Positions 42,607-52,736 are shown, counted from the first letter of the stretch. The stretch: 64,000 nt of DNA from NBLH01 sp050296515 (GCA_050296515.1 JBNKRJ010000051.1:1-64000), one strand, 5' to 3'. The notes: generated by a model not told the origin, from the sequence alone. Made by a program: numbers and translations.

Positions 42607-43173
42607 CTAACTTGGTGTTGTACTATATTCTTCTGCTATTTTAACAAGCAAATCATGCCATGGAGGCGCTGCCCTAAGCACATTTTCAAATAATTTATCG
42701 GGGTTTTTAGCTATTGCAGGATATATTTTGTGTATACCATTAATACACTCTTTCAAAAACTCAATAATTTCATCATCAGATGAAAATTCACTAAGTGCCC
42801 GATACTTTGGAAATTCGCTCCCTATCCCACCTCGGTCAGAGGTATAAATCATTTCATCATCTGAAATCCAATCTGTTAGCTGCTTTCTAAAAAAATCGCG
42901 GTACTTAAGCCTTAGTTCTCTGTTTATTCCATTCGTACGGACCAAAACATTCATACCAACATGACTATAATGCCTTTTGGTACTCACCTTAAAAAAACCA
43001 ATGTTTATACCAAACACATATGTCATATCGCCATTGACAAAACCTAGACCATGAAAATGCCAGTCTCCTGATATTCTTTGATGGGTATATTTTCCAAGTT
43101 TATCTTTAAAATATGGTTTTATACTTAAAAAAATCTCCCGTATCCTATCCCTGTCAATTAAAATTTCGTCCAT
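42607..43173 (-). CDS. Hypothetical cytoplasmic protein
   Basis: The 188-residue protein has no signal or membrane segment. Regions such as FKDKLGKYTHQRISGDWHFHGLGFVNGDMTYVFGINIGFFKVS, with several His and Trp, suggest a compact alpha/beta fold, but I do not recognise the family. It precedes the BatA gene on the same strand by 17 bases and is probably co-transcribed. Confidence 0.65.
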   Translation of the reverse strand: MDEILIDRDRIREIFLSIKPYFKDKLGKYTHQRISGDWHFHGLGFVNGDMTYVFGINIGFFKVSTKRHYSHVGMNVLVRTNGINRELRLKYRDFFRKQLTDWISDDEMIYTSDRGGIGSEFPKYRALSEFSSDDEIIEFLKECINGIHKIYPAIAKNPDKLFENVLRAAPPWHDLLVKIAEEYSTTPS

Positions 43174-43521
43174 TCCGAAGTTTTTACCTTGGATTGTCTC
43201 AAAATCAATTAGTTGATTTGAGTTTATTTTGTTCTTTATCTGAAGTCAAATATAATAAAATTATCTATCAAACAAAAAGACATCAATTATAATCTTTTCC
43301 CCACCAAATAAGATACCAAAAAAGCACAAAAATAAAAGTATAATTGAACATGGAATGAAATTTATATTACTATTCTGATTTAGTATCAGTTAGCAGAATG
43401 CAATTATGATTTTATAAATGATCGATGCGTTTTATGGATTTTTAAAAGATTTGCATACTTTTGCTATTAGCTCAAATATCCAAAAAATACTACTTAATTT
43501 GAAAATTAAAATCTATAAAAC
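43174..43521. other. Divergent intergenic region without gene
   Basis: This 348-base AT-rich stretch separates the minus-strand hypothetical gene from the plus-strand lipocalin-like gene. Apart from one candidate promoter box at 43456-43463, I see no frame, repeat or RNA structure in it. Confidence 0.6.
43456..43463 (+). promoter_or_regulatory. Candidate Bacteroidota -7 box TACTTTTG
   Basis: TACTTTTG matches TAnnTTTG exactly, 59 bases upstream of the lipoprotein start at 43522. The -33 element is unclear (TTTTATGG region). Plausible promoter of the lipocalin/TIR unit. Confidence 0.35.
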
Positions 43522-43935
43522 ATGAGAAATTTAAAAATCGCAAGCTGTATTATTGTAATTGTAATGTTTTTTGCATCATGCAGCCAAAAGCCATCCGAAA
43601 TGATTTTAGGCGAATGGAAAATAACTGATATTCAGTCCAGTGAAGCAATTCCAGATGAATTAGCCGAGATTCATAGACAAACTATTGAGGAAATGAAGGC
43701 CAGTTCTAAATTAACCATAAAGGCTGATGGAACCTTTGAAAATAATATTTCTGAAACTTCTTCAAATGGAAAATGGGCATTAAGCGAAGATGCTAAAACC
43801 CTAACGATGACTTATGAAAGTGGTGATCAAGAAGTTTCAAATGTGGACGAACTTACTGAAACAAAACTAGTTGTTTCAATTGAAGTAAACGAAGCCAAAA
43901 ATACCATTGTTTACGAAAAACAGGCTGCAAATTAG
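43522..43935 (+). CDS. Lipocalin-like lipoprotein
   Basis: The 137-residue product has a lipoprotein signal with lipobox FFASC (Cys20) and one lipocalin-like domain of the Bacteroidota type: ILGEWKITDIQSS, LTIKADGTFENNISETSSNGKWALSEDAKTLTMTYESGD. The same kind of domain forms the C-terminus of the next gene product, 73 bases downstream, so the two are probably related and work at the envelope. Ligand unknown. Confidence 0.82.
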   Translation: MRNLKIASCIIVIVMFFASCSQKPSEMILGEWKITDIQSSEAIPDELAEIHRQTIEEMKASSKLTIKADGTFENNISETSSNGKWALSEDAKTLTMTYESGDQEVSNVDELTETKLVVSIEVNEAKNTIVYEKQAAN

Positions 43936-44008
43936 AAGTTAAAGGTTAATTGTTAAATGTAATATTGTATAACATTTAGCAATTAACACCTCACGAATTA
44001 TTGCATAA

Positions 44009-44902
44009 ATGAAAGATATTTGTATTGTTTATCAAAAAGATAACAAAACCTTAGCAAAAAAACTGGTTTCAAAACTTGAATCTGATGGCATTTCTTGTGC
44101 TGTTGCTCCAAGAGATTTTAAGTTAGAGGAAAAAGAATCGCTTACCGAAACAGTAACAAATGCTAAAATCCTTTTGTTAATCATCGACAATAAATCGGCA
44201 AAAAGTAAAGAACAGATGGATGCGCTTGAAGTGGCGCTTGAAAACGAGCTGGAAGTGATTCCCTTTGTGGTGGAAAAAATTGAATCTAACTTGTATTCAG
44301 AACATTTTTTCTACACATATAGCTGGGTAGATGCCTATGAAGATTCATTTGACGATGCTTATGAGGTATTGATTGATGCTTATGAAGAATTATCTGGCGA
44401 AAATGCCGGAACTAAAAAAAAGAAACCTGGCAAAAAAGGAAGCAAGCAAAAAGCTAATAATAAGGTAGTTGTGTATGGAATCATTGCAGTAATTGCTATT
44501 ATAATCGCTTACTTTGTTTATGATAGTTTTTCAACCAGTGAACAATCGCAAACACTTGTTGGTCAATGGAGATTGAGCAACTATGAGGATAATGTAAAGC
44601 GATCTTCACAAGATAGTATCCTTTTTGTTACTCAAACAATTCCAACAATTAAACGAAACGCTTTACTAATTTTTAATGATGACAATACCTTTGAGAGACG
44701 AGGATTTAGTCCGGAGCCCCAAATAGGCAAGTGGCGTTTAAATGATGAAGGCACAATTTTGTATCTCGAACCTCATGGGACAACTGCTCGCACAGATCAA
44801 CTAAATATTGAAGGTCTTTCGCAAAACAGTTTCACCATTGTGGTTGATGAAATGATGTCCGATTCAACAAGGGCGCATACAAGATTGACATTTTCAAAAT
44901 AA
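44009..44902 (+). CDS. TIR domain - membrane helix - lipocalin-like domain protein
   Basis: The 297-residue protein has a TIR-like domain at about 1-128 (DICIVYQKDNKTLAKKLVSKL, ISCAVAPRDF, AKILLLIIDNKSAKS, Glu74 in DALEVAL at the usual catalytic position, SWVDAY), a lysine-rich linker (135-152), a membrane helix (about 153-171) and a lipocalin-like domain (about 181-297; LVGQWRLSNYED, LLIFNDDNTFERRG, GKWRLNDEGTILYLE). This places TIR in the cytoplasm and the lipocalin in the periplasm. Many bacterial TIR domains cleave NAD+; activity here is not shown. The next gene begins 9 bases later. Confidence 0.8.
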   Translation: MKDICIVYQKDNKTLAKKLVSKLESDGISCAVAPRDFKLEEKESLTETVTNAKILLLIIDNKSAKSKEQMDALEVALENELEVIPFVVEKIESNLYSEHFFYTYSWVDAYEDSFDDAYEVLIDAYEELSGENAGTKKKKPGKKGSKQKANNKVVVYGIIAVIAIIIAYFVYDSFSTSEQSQTLVGQWRLSNYEDNVKRSSQDSILFVTQTIPTIKRNALLIFNDDNTFERRGFSPEPQIGKWRLNDEGTILYLEPHGTTARTDQLNIEGLSQNSFTIVVDEMMSDSTRAHTRLTFSK

Positions 44903-44911
44903 AAATTGTTG

Positions 44912-45514
44912 ATGGGGCAGATAAGAACTTTATTTTCTCGTGATCATACTACCATTTTTCCAAAACTGGGAGTTTTTTTGGCAGGACCTACACCACCAGA
45001 TGGAAAAATGGAAAATGGCTGGCGAAGAAGGGTGATTCAAAAGTTAATAGAAGACAATCGCTTAAACCCATCAATGGTGGTTGTTGCACCTGAACCTGAA
45101 TCCGGAAAATGGTCAGATATTGATGCTAAAACTTCATCAGTTGAACTAAATGAAATATTGGATAAACAGATTCCCTGGGAATGGCAGTATTTAAACCTCT
45201 GTGATATTACGGCTTTCTGGCTGCCAACCTATTGGGATGAAGCTCTTGCAAGGCCATTTCCTGCCAATATAGGTCCTACAAGCAGATGGGAATTTGGTTT
45301 TTTCTTTCAGGAGTATCTAAAGAACACGAAAAAACGGAAATTTATTATTGGAAGTCCTGAAGATGCAGAAAGTGTAAAATGGGCAAAGCGAATTACCGAT
45401 ATGTATGAAATAAAATGGCATACATTAAAAAAGGAAGAAAAGAATAAATTGGTTGCTGATTCTTTTATTGAAGAAATAGCCGAAACTTTATTAGCCAACA
45501 ATTGGGAATACTAA
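44912..45514 (+). CDS. Nucleoside 2-deoxyribosyltransferase-like protein
   Basis: The 200-residue protein has the opening GVFLAGPTPPDGKMENGWRRRVI and the catalytic-type TSRWEFGFFFQEY (Glu near residue 130) of the nucleoside 2-deoxyribosyltransferase-like (Nuc_deoxyri_tr2) family, which bind or cleave nucleotides and NAD-like compounds. ATG 44912 is chosen over two upstream TTG codons. It follows the TIR gene by 9 bases, so the two are co-expressed. The natural substrate is unknown. Confidence 0.82.
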   Translation: MGQIRTLFSRDHTTIFPKLGVFLAGPTPPDGKMENGWRRRVIQKLIEDNRLNPSMVVVAPEPESGKWSDIDAKTSSVELNEILDKQIPWEWQYLNLCDITAFWLPTYWDEALARPFPANIGPTSRWEFGFFFQEYLKNTKKRKFIIGSPEDAESVKWAKRITDMYEIKWHTLKKEEKNKLVADSFIEEIAETLLANNWEY

Positions 45515-45592
45515 AATAAGAGACGAATTAAATAAAGGAAATACGTTAACTTTAGACATTTAAAGTACTTAAAACTTCAAGCATTTAATGGC

Positions 45593-46168
45593 ATGTGGAA
45601 CATTCCAACAGTTGATATACCAGAGGAGTTTTTTTCTTCAAAAAGCAACAAACCCATTGGAGAATGTATTCTTTGTGGGAAAGAGCTTTTAGCTGATTAT
45701 GAGCCCTATATCATTGAAAAAGCATTCAAAAATAACCAAATAACAAATGAAACTGAATTGATTTTTGAATATGCAATGTGCGCAAAATGTCAGCAAAGTA
45801 CTGCCTCTGAACTATCAAAAGAAAGCCTGAAAAACATAAAAATGTACTATGAGTTGTATGTGAACTTTGAAGAACGACAGGCTAAACTTCAGAAGACTGA
45901 AAACTTTCAAATATCTGACTGGATAAACAAGTGTATTATAACCGGAAAACCTCTGAGCGAATACAAAGAATTTCAATATGGAGGAATGTTTCTTCGCAAC
46001 CAGCTGCTGCTTGGAAATATTCCTTTTGCAGTTGGGGAAAAAGCAATTAACGAAATGCAGGAACTTATCTCAAAAAAAACAAGGGATTACCTGGATGGAT
46101 TTAAAGATAAAATTATCCCACCAAGTGTGAGAGATAAGGTTCCGGATGATTTTTTGATTTTGATGTGA
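45593..46168 (+). CDS. Hypothetical protein with two CxxC zinc-knuckle-like pairs
   Basis: The 191-residue cytoplasmic protein contains CILCGKEL (about 25-32) and MCAKCQQ (about 62-68), a pair of CxxC motifs as in treble-clef or zinc-ribbon folds, followed by a helical segment and CIITGKPLSEYKEFQYGGMF. I do not recognise the family. It is 78 bases after the deoxyribosyltransferase-like gene on the same strand and may belong to the same unit. Confidence 0.7.
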   Translation: MWNIPTVDIPEEFFSSKSNKPIGECILCGKELLADYEPYIIEKAFKNNQITNETELIFEYAMCAKCQQSTASELSKESLKNIKMYYELYVNFEERQAKLQKTENFQISDWINKCIITGKPLSEYKEFQYGGMFLRNQLLLGNIPFAVGEKAINEMQELISKKTRDYLDGFKDKIIPPSVRDKVPDDFLILM

Positions 46169-46232
46169 TGATTTATTAAATAAACAAAGGCCTGAAGCAT
46201 AATTCGGTTATAGTATAAGAGAACTCCGTTGA

Positions 46233-47747
46233 CTACCTTAAATTTGTCTCCATTCTTTGATAGTTTCCAGAATTTAATTTGAAATATTTATTGTTGAGTT
46301 TGTCAGCATCCCAATACAACCAAAAATCTGTAACCAAAAGCGAATTGTCTTTGTTGATATCAATATTATCAATATCTGTTTCTTTACCAACCAAATAAAC
46401 CGTTTTAGAAGGGTTTTTGCCTAAACTTGACAATAGAAGTGTTTCTGTTGAAAAAGCCCAGGGAATTTCAACAATTTCCATATCTAACTGTTCTTGACAG
46501 GCTATGAATTTAGATTCAGAAGTTTTACTTAAATCGGAAACAATTTTCGACAAATAATCTGTTCTCCTCTCGTATTTTAAAGCTCCACGAAAAATGAAAG
46601 TAATTGATAAAATCAAAACAATAACAATATACGATACAGATTTTAAAGTTACTCTGTGATTTCTTAAAACAACATCTTTACAAAATGGTATTGCAATAAA
46701 AACATTTAAAGGAAGAAATATCCTTTCCATTGCTATATCCGCATTCCCCTCATGATAAATAACAAGGGTAATTAAGAAAAAGAAGGTTGATGATAAAATA
46801 AAATAAATCAGTTTTAGCCAGTCTTTAGAATACAAGTAATTTATTAGTACAATAATTCCAGTTGTTACAGTAAAAAAATAAATGCCAGGAATTCGATTAA
46901 AAAAGAACTTAAAACTATATAATGTCCAAAATTTAGGCATCAACTCAACAAACAACCCTGGTTTAGGTAAAAGTTGTCCTTCATAGGAACCATCATCAGT
47001 CAATAAAACTTTCAATATCACGCTAATAATAAAAACAATCAGAAAAAAATAAATTTTAGGTTGCATCCAGGCTCTTTGATCAACAAGATAATATCCTAGA
47101 ATAAAAATGAGCAGAAAAAAGCTAGTTGGGTGACTAAAAAAAGCAAGCATTCCAACCAATAAAGCGAATACATTCAATAAATCATTTTTAAGAACTGGTA
47201 AATTCCTTTTTGTTGAGACATAAATTAGTCCTAAAAAAAGAAATGAATAAGCAATTCCCTGGTGAATTTCTGTAACTGTATGAAAAAAACCAAGTGAAGT
47301 CCCCATAGCAAATGACATTACTAAAGCAATAGCAGCAAAATTGATTTTCAATACTTTAGCTATAACAATGAATATTAATGAATAAAGCACAACATAGCTT
47401 GCTGAAAAAATTATTGATAGACCTTTTAGAGAAACTCCCAGATTTAAGGCAATAATGGTTGGAATTTGAACTAGTGCTGTAGAATATCTATGTGCTTCAA
47501 TATTGAAATCATTAAAAAAAATAATCTTGAAAAACTGGAAAGCTATATCATAGTAACAAATCCGCTCCTTATAATACATTATTGAAAGGGAAATGAGACC
47601 AAACATAAAAACATATAAAGCAATATCAAGAATTTTTCCTTTTGATAAATTATTACCTGAAATTTTCATTAAATCTAATTTGTTAAATTTTACCTTTGAA
47701 GTATCTCGAAAAACAATGTCTCTTATTTTTAATGATTTATTAACCAT
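46233..47747 (-). CDS. Polytopic membrane protein, probable glycosyltransferase-like (last of five)
   Basis: The 504-residue protein has about ten membrane helices and a C-terminal periplasmic part. It resembles polyprenyl-sugar-dependent glycosyltransferases or membrane enzymes of cell-surface glycan assembly in layout but lacks a motif I can name. It is the last of five minus-strand genes (54356 to 46233) with a GT2 dolichyl-phosphate-mannose-synthase-like enzyme in the middle. It ends 64 bases from the convergent zinc-knuckle gene. Confidence 0.7.
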   Translation of the reverse strand: MVNKSLKIRDIVFRDTSKVKFNKLDLMKISGNNLSKGKILDIALYVFMFGLISLSIMYYKERICYYDIAFQFFKIIFFNDFNIEAHRYSTALVQIPTIIALNLGVSLKGLSIIFSASYVVLYSLIFIVIAKVLKINFAAIALVMSFAMGTSLGFFHTVTEIHQGIAYSFLFLGLIYVSTKRNLPVLKNDLLNVFALLVGMLAFFSHPTSFFLLIFILGYYLVDQRAWMQPKIYFFLIVFIISVILKVLLTDDGSYEGQLLPKPGLFVELMPKFWTLYSFKFFFNRIPGIYFFTVTTGIIVLINYLYSKDWLKLIYFILSSTFFFLITLVIYHEGNADIAMERIFLPLNVFIAIPFCKDVVLRNHRVTLKSVSYIVIVLILSITFIFRGALKYERRTDYLSKIVSDLSKTSESKFIACQEQLDMEIVEIPWAFSTETLLLSSLGKNPSKTVYLVGKETDIDNIDINKDNSLLVTDFWLYWDADKLNNKYFKLNSGNYQRMETNLR

Positions 47748-47783
47748 TACAGTATAATTTCCGGCTCATCTTTTTTTAATAAG

Positions 47784-49370
47784 CTAAAAATCGTTAGATT
47801 TTATGGAATAAATATTCATATTTTTATAAGCCCCTACTTTCTTATTTAAAGATGATTTTATATAATCAAAGCCTATCAAGCTGGTATCATTTGTTATAAA
47901 AAAATCAACCTTCGTTAATCTTTCAATTACATGTTCCTTTGATGTAAATTTCTTTTCGGCGGTGTAACCTCTTCTATTCATCAGATACAACGAAATATTG
48001 AAACTTTCGTCATTCATAAAGAGCACTTTTTCATCCTGACTAATACCTAAAGAATCTAAGAAAGGAGAAATTGTTTCCAAAGCAGACATATTAGTTATAT
48101 AATCCTCATTATAAGAACCAAAATATCGCTCATTTATATTCTTCGCACAGAAAACCACATTTGCAACCAAAAGAATTACTATTGCAAAACGAAAATATAT
48201 ACCACGATAAAACTTTTTAAAGCGTTTTTGTAAGAAATAGAAAAAAGTTATAAAAATAAATATCATAAAAATTAACTGGTTAATCAGGTAATACCCATGA
48301 TTATCAAACACATCAAACCATAATAAAATGAAGAGTACAAAACCAAGGAATAAAAATAAAGTTGATAAAAATAAAACTCTATTTTGCTTCTTATGGAAAA
48401 TAAATATTCCAATTAGCATTAAAGCTGCCAAATATTGGACAACAGGACTATGATAACTTTCAAATAAGGCATCCCAAACATGAGAGATTATAGAAGTTAT
48501 GCGGTCTATTGGCAACTCCCAAACAGGTAGTATTCCAATAAGAAAAACCCCACCATTATAGGCCTGATTATATTTATATGCATAATTATACCATGTATAT
48601 ATGAAAAGCCCAACTATTACAAATGGAATGAAGCTTTTTAATGGTTTTGTAAATAATCGATTGTCACCTTTTAATCTCACCCACCCTAACATTTCAATTA
48701 CAAATAGCCCTAAAACAACCATGAAACTTGTTAAGGCGGGAATTTTTAACAACCCTCCAATCAGATACATAAACATTGAAATATACAAAAATGGCAGCTT
48801 ATTACTACAATAAAACCTGTAAAAGAAATAAACTCCAAGCAATGCAAAACTAAAGGAGGGCACATTCATTAAGAAATTATTGGAATAATAGACAAGAATA
48901 GTCGAAGTATACATTAATAAACTAATGAAAATGGCTGAAAAAGAATCCTTTAGTATTCCTTCAATCGTTTTCATTAAAGAGAGAAGACCTACAAAGCACA
49001 GTAACAAAACCAACAAACGATATATAAACTCATGATATCCAAAAACTTTCCACAGCTGAGCAACTGAATAATAAATTAAAGGACAGTCACTTACTGTTTT
49101 GCCAGTTCCATCACCTGCTAAATAGTTGATTTGTGGTTCAAAAAAACCAATATCCTTATTATAGTAATTTTGAGCAAATGAAAGACAATCGCACTGTCTC
49201 CAGCGATGAACAGATTGAGGTCGCATGAATAATATGTCGTCAAACTGATAGATTAAAGACATTAAAACAAAAAGAAATAAAAATATTAATGCTGAATACT
49301 TTTTAAAATAAGGTCTTTGGACAGAAAGTATACTTTTCAATTTGCCAAAACCAGTTTTTAAACGAACCAT
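47784..49370 (-). CDS. GT39/ArnT-like membrane glycosyltransferase
   Basis: The 528-residue protein has a dozen membrane helices. The first periplasmic loop carries SVHRWRQCDCLSFAQNYYNKDIGFFEPQINYLAGDGTGKTVSDCPLIYYSVAQLW, typical of Bacteroidota PMT_2-type (GT39/ArnT-like) glycosyltransferases that take sugar from a polyprenyl phosphate carrier. The acidic residues of that loop (Asp in CDC, Glu in FFEP) are candidates for the catalytic site. Gap to the next gene is 36 bases. Confidence 0.8.
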   Translation of the reverse strand: MVRLKTGFGKLKSILSVQRPYFKKYSALIFLFLFVLMSLIYQFDDILFMRPQSVHRWRQCDCLSFAQNYYNKDIGFFEPQINYLAGDGTGKTVSDCPLIYYSVAQLWKVFGYHEFIYRLLVLLLCFVGLLSLMKTIEGILKDSFSAIFISLLMYTSTILVYYSNNFLMNVPSFSFALLGVYFFYRFYCSNKLPFLYISMFMYLIGGLLKIPALTSFMVVLGLFVIEMLGWVRLKGDNRLFTKPLKSFIPFVIVGLFIYTWYNYAYKYNQAYNGGVFLIGILPVWELPIDRITSIISHVWDALFESYHSPVVQYLAALMLIGIFIFHKKQNRVLFLSTLFLFLGFVLFILLWFDVFDNHGYYLINQLIFMIFIFITFFYFLQKRFKKFYRGIYFRFAIVILLVANVVFCAKNINERYFGSYNEDYITNMSALETISPFLDSLGISQDEKVLFMNDESFNISLYLMNRRGYTAEKKFTSKEHVIERLTKVDFFITNDTSLIGFDYIKSSLNKKVGAYKNMNIYSIKSNDF

Positions 49371-49415
49371 GAGATTTCAAAATAATTCATTATCAGTACG
49401 ACTAATTTTTGAGCA

Positions 49416-51710
49416 TTACTTAGCAAAAAACCTGTTATTTTTAACAAAATAATTTCCTTCTTCTTTGTAAATATTGTTTGATACAGATCTAACCATTAAA
49501 TTATTAATCCGCAGCTTTCCTCCTGTAACTAAATCATTATGAATTAAGAATTTCAGTTTATCCCCTTTTTGTGTTGGTGCAAAATAAAATTCAACCAACC
49601 CACAGCCATCCGGATTAACAAATTTCACAAACCTAAATACTTCCACTTCGATGTAATCCTTGCTGTTACCTTCAGAATCAGTAACTACCAGTTCGAATCT
49701 AGATCTCGGAATTAGATCTTTATTTAAGTCATCCATCCAGAAAGAAAAGCAGTTCAATGTATCTGATTGATACATAATTGTATCCAATAAGGTTTCCTGG
49801 CTTTTTGGATCGACCTCAATCATTCTATACTTTTCAGGAACAAAAGGATTACTTTTTTCGCTGCTTTTAAAAATAAAATGCCCTAAACTGTCTGAAACAC
49901 TAAATCCTTGCTTGGAAAACAAAATTTCTTCTCTGCTTTTGTTCTTTTCAGCTAAAACAAAATCCTTTTGAAGTTTTGTAAGTGAATCTATCGTAAGCCG
50001 GTGTAAAGAGAAGTTTGTAGATGAGCAGACAGGACTAGAATATTTAATGATTCTGGCTTCATTTTCATTCAAACTACAATTCTCATTAGTAATCAACAAA
50101 ATGTCTTTTTTATTAGGCAAATCTTTAAGAATGCGGAATGGATTCATTGGCTCAAACTTCAATTCAAGGCTTTTCATTGTTTGTGAAATCGATGTACGGC
50201 TTAGCAAAACAGACATTTGAGGCAATCCGGTCTTCCAGGAAACTAAAAAAGTGTTTTCCATTACATTATCGCAAACAGGTATCCAATATACTTCTGAGCC
50301 AATATGATAATAAGGTAAAGGTAGAACAGCCTGAAATTCATTAACATTAACTTTATTTACCCATTCGTTTTCAACCATCTTATTATTAACATCTTCAATT
50401 AAAGGCTTACGATTTTCCATTTGTTTACCTCTATTATAAACGTTTAAATATGCATCATACCCTCCCCAGCCTAACGCTATAAATATCAAAACCTTAGACA
50501 ATATCGATTTTTTTTTTGAATGCCATTTCCATAATAGATAAAACACTGAAATATTAATAGTATAATAAAACAACCAGTTAAATCTCCCTACTGCTCTAAA
50601 TTGACGCAAGGGTCCCATATAATTCCATAATTCCCATAATCCAAAAGCAAAAGGATAGGCAAAACTAAATAGCAAAGCAATGAATGCTCCCCAGAATAAT
50701 GCATCTAAAAAATCATTACCCGTAATATGTAACCAAACCTGTTTTCTATCTCTCCATTTAAATCGCTTAAAATAGCTATAAAGAATAATCAGAAACCCAA
50801 TTGTTGCAACTAACCCAACATAGGCTGTTCCTTCCCATTTCAAATAATCAAACTGGAAAAATTTACCATAGGGCTTCCCAATCGGCAAAAATACACCTTC
50901 GGGATGGGATCTGTTAAACAGAAAGCCCCATGGATATGCTGTTCTGTCAGTAACATCATCTGCACTTAGAAAATAAAAAATAATAAATGGAAGGATTATC
51001 TGAATAAAATAAGAAAATATCAAGAAAGTAACTTTACCAAACTTGTCTTTTTTTATGAAAAACAACACTAACAAAAAAAACAAGATCCATAATCCCCAGA
51101 AAGCAAAGAAATATGCATGAGTGGCTAAACTAACAAATGATAGTAATCCTATAATCGCAGATTTTAGATAACTTGGAGATTGGTAAAACAACAGCAAAAG
51201 ATATAGCATTGCCGGAAAAAAATAGAGGTAAGCTAAATTGTAGTGCCCTCCAAACCTGTCAAGCTGCGGACTGAGGAAAATTACTATTGCTGAAACTAAA
51301 AAGCTATAAATTGGTGGTAAAGATAACTTTGAAAGAAACAAATACATAAAAACCAAGCCAATGACCAATGAAAATATCATCCAAACATTAAGGATTGAAA
51401 TAACACTGTTTGAAAAATCAAAACCAAAATTTTCTAAAAACTTTAGAGTATTTATTATTAAGGGCTGGTTACCAGTATAATAAACTGATTCACCATAGGG
51501 ATAGTTTTGAGAAATTGTATGTGAATATGCACTATCGAATGTTAAATGATAGTATGAACCATATGTACTTTTAAGGCCATCACCACCTTTGGCAAAAAAA
51601 ACATAATTAGGTGACTTTAAGATATTTCCATAGAAATAATAAACCAAAAGGCTAGAAAGAATTAAAACCAGCAAAAGGTAAATTAAAGATTTGTAAGACC
51701 TATTTTTCAC
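49416..51710 (-). CDS. Large polytopic membrane protein with periplasmic C-terminal domain
   Basis: The 764-residue protein has about 12 membrane helices in residues 1-440 and a periplasmic beta-rich domain from about 440 to the end. FFAKGGDGLKSTYGSYYHLTFDS in the first loop and GPLRQFRAVGRFNWLFYYTINIS further on are typical of bacterial GT-C-like glycosyltransferases of unknown acceptor. It sits between two other GT-C-like genes on one strand. Confidence 0.72.
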   Translation of the reverse strand: MKNRSYKSLIYLLLVLILSSLLVYYFYGNILKSPNYVFFAKGGDGLKSTYGSYYHLTFDSAYSHTISQNYPYGESVYYTGNQPLIINTLKFLENFGFDFSNSVISILNVWMIFSLVIGLVFMYLFLSKLSLPPIYSFLVSAIVIFLSPQLDRFGGHYNLAYLYFFPAMLYLLLLFYQSPSYLKSAIIGLLSFVSLATHAYFFAFWGLWILFFLLVLFFIKKDKFGKVTFLIFSYFIQIILPFIIFYFLSADDVTDRTAYPWGFLFNRSHPEGVFLPIGKPYGKFFQFDYLKWEGTAYVGLVATIGFLIILYSYFKRFKWRDRKQVWLHITGNDFLDALFWGAFIALLFSFAYPFAFGLWELWNYMGPLRQFRAVGRFNWLFYYTINISVFYLLWKWHSKKKSILSKVLIFIALGWGGYDAYLNVYNRGKQMENRKPLIEDVNNKMVENEWVNKVNVNEFQAVLPLPYYHIGSEVYWIPVCDNVMENTFLVSWKTGLPQMSVLLSRTSISQTMKSLELKFEPMNPFRILKDLPNKKDILLITNENCSLNENEARIIKYSSPVCSSTNFSLHRLTIDSLTKLQKDFVLAEKNKSREEILFSKQGFSVSDSLGHFIFKSSEKSNPFVPEKYRMIEVDPKSQETLLDTIMYQSDTLNCFSFWMDDLNKDLIPRSRFELVVTDSEGNSKDYIEVEVFRFVKFVNPDGCGLVEFYFAPTQKGDKLKFLIHNDLVTGGKLRINNLMVRSVSNNIYKEEGNYFVKNNRFFAK

Positions 51711-51776
51711 AAAAATTCTGTTTAAAATTTGAGTTCTGATAAAATGTTAAAGTAACTGATCAATGTGTTCATTAAA

Positions 51777-52727
51777 TTACTCCTCATTTGAATAGTATTC
51801 AGCAACATACAATGGCCTGTTTTTGACTTCGAGATGAATTCGACCAATGTATTCACCAATTATTCCTAAAAAAATCAGCTGAACCGAACCAATAAATATG
51901 ACAAGCAAGGCGGTTGTTGCATAGCCTGTTGTTTCATAATTTTCATTCGTAAGATAATCCCATACCATTGTTCCTCCCATTATTGCTGAAATGATTATAG
52001 CAATAATTCCGAAGTAGGTTGCAAAACGTAAAGGTTTTATTGAAAAAGAAAGGACACTATCAAGCGCCAATCTCAGCAACTTTCTTCTGCTATACTTTGA
52101 CTTGCCTGCATGACGAACTGGTGCTTTAAATTCAATAATTCTTTTATTTTTTACTCCTATCCAGCTTATTAACCCACGAAACATTCTGTTTCCTTCCTTC
52201 ATTTTCTTTACGACCTCAATATATTTTCTGTCAACAAGCCTAAAATCAGGCGCTTGCGCTGGAATTTCAAAATCAGAAAAGTAGTTTAAAAGCTTGTAAA
52301 AAAGCTTTCCTCTCCATCTATTAAACTTCGATTCTTGTAAATTATCTGTCCTTTTTGTTAGTACTAAATCTGTACCATCCAGCCAATACTTTAACATTTC
52401 AGGAATTAAATCAGGAGGATGTTGTAAATCTGCATCCATAAAAATTACACAATCTCCTCTGCTATAATCCATACCCGCAGTCATTGCCAGTTCATGACCA
52501 AAATTACGAACAAGGTCAACTAGTTTCACACTTGAATCTGAGTTGATAAGTTGTAATATTTCAGTCTTAGTACCATCAGTACTTCCATCATTCACAAATA
52601 TCAATTCACAATTTATCCCAGCAGCTTGCTCCAAACAATTCATTAAAGCACCATATAGCTCTTTGATATTTTCTTCTTCATTATAAGCTGAAATGACAAT
52701 ACTTACACTACTTCTATTCGTTTTCAT
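51777..52727 (-). CDS. GT2 polyprenyl-phosphate glycosyltransferase (DPM1/GtrB-like)
   Basis: The enzyme moves a sugar from a nucleotide donor to a polyprenyl phosphate. The 316-residue protein has a GT2 domain (SIVISAYNEEENI at 9-21, DGST at about 47-50, catalytic DAD at 98-100 followed by LQHPPDLIPEM), an HAGKSKYS loop, and two C-terminal membrane helices (about 230-300). It should supply lipid-linked sugar to the neighbouring GT-C-like proteins. It starts 9 bases after the upstream gene's stop and is in the middle of the five-gene unit. Confidence 0.9.
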   Translation of the reverse strand: MKTNRSSVSIVISAYNEEENIKELYGALMNCLEQAAGINCELIFVNDGSTDGTKTEILQLINSDSSVKLVDLVRNFGHELAMTAGMDYSRGDCVIFMDADLQHPPDLIPEMLKYWLDGTDLVLTKRTDNLQESKFNRWRGKLFYKLLNYFSDFEIPAQAPDFRLVDRKYIEVVKKMKEGNRMFRGLISWIGVKNKRIIEFKAPVRHAGKSKYSRRKLLRLALDSVLSFSIKPLRFATYFGIIAIIISAIMGGTMVWDYLTNENYETTGYATTALLVIFIGSVQLIFLGIIGEYIGRIHLEVKNRPLYVAEYYSNEE

Positions 52728-52736
52728 CTTAGCAAA

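Noticed and set aside
44906..44911. TTG start codons for the deoxyribosyltransferase-like gene
   Set aside because: ATG at 44912 follows directly and gives the natural N-terminus; the extra two residues are not needed.
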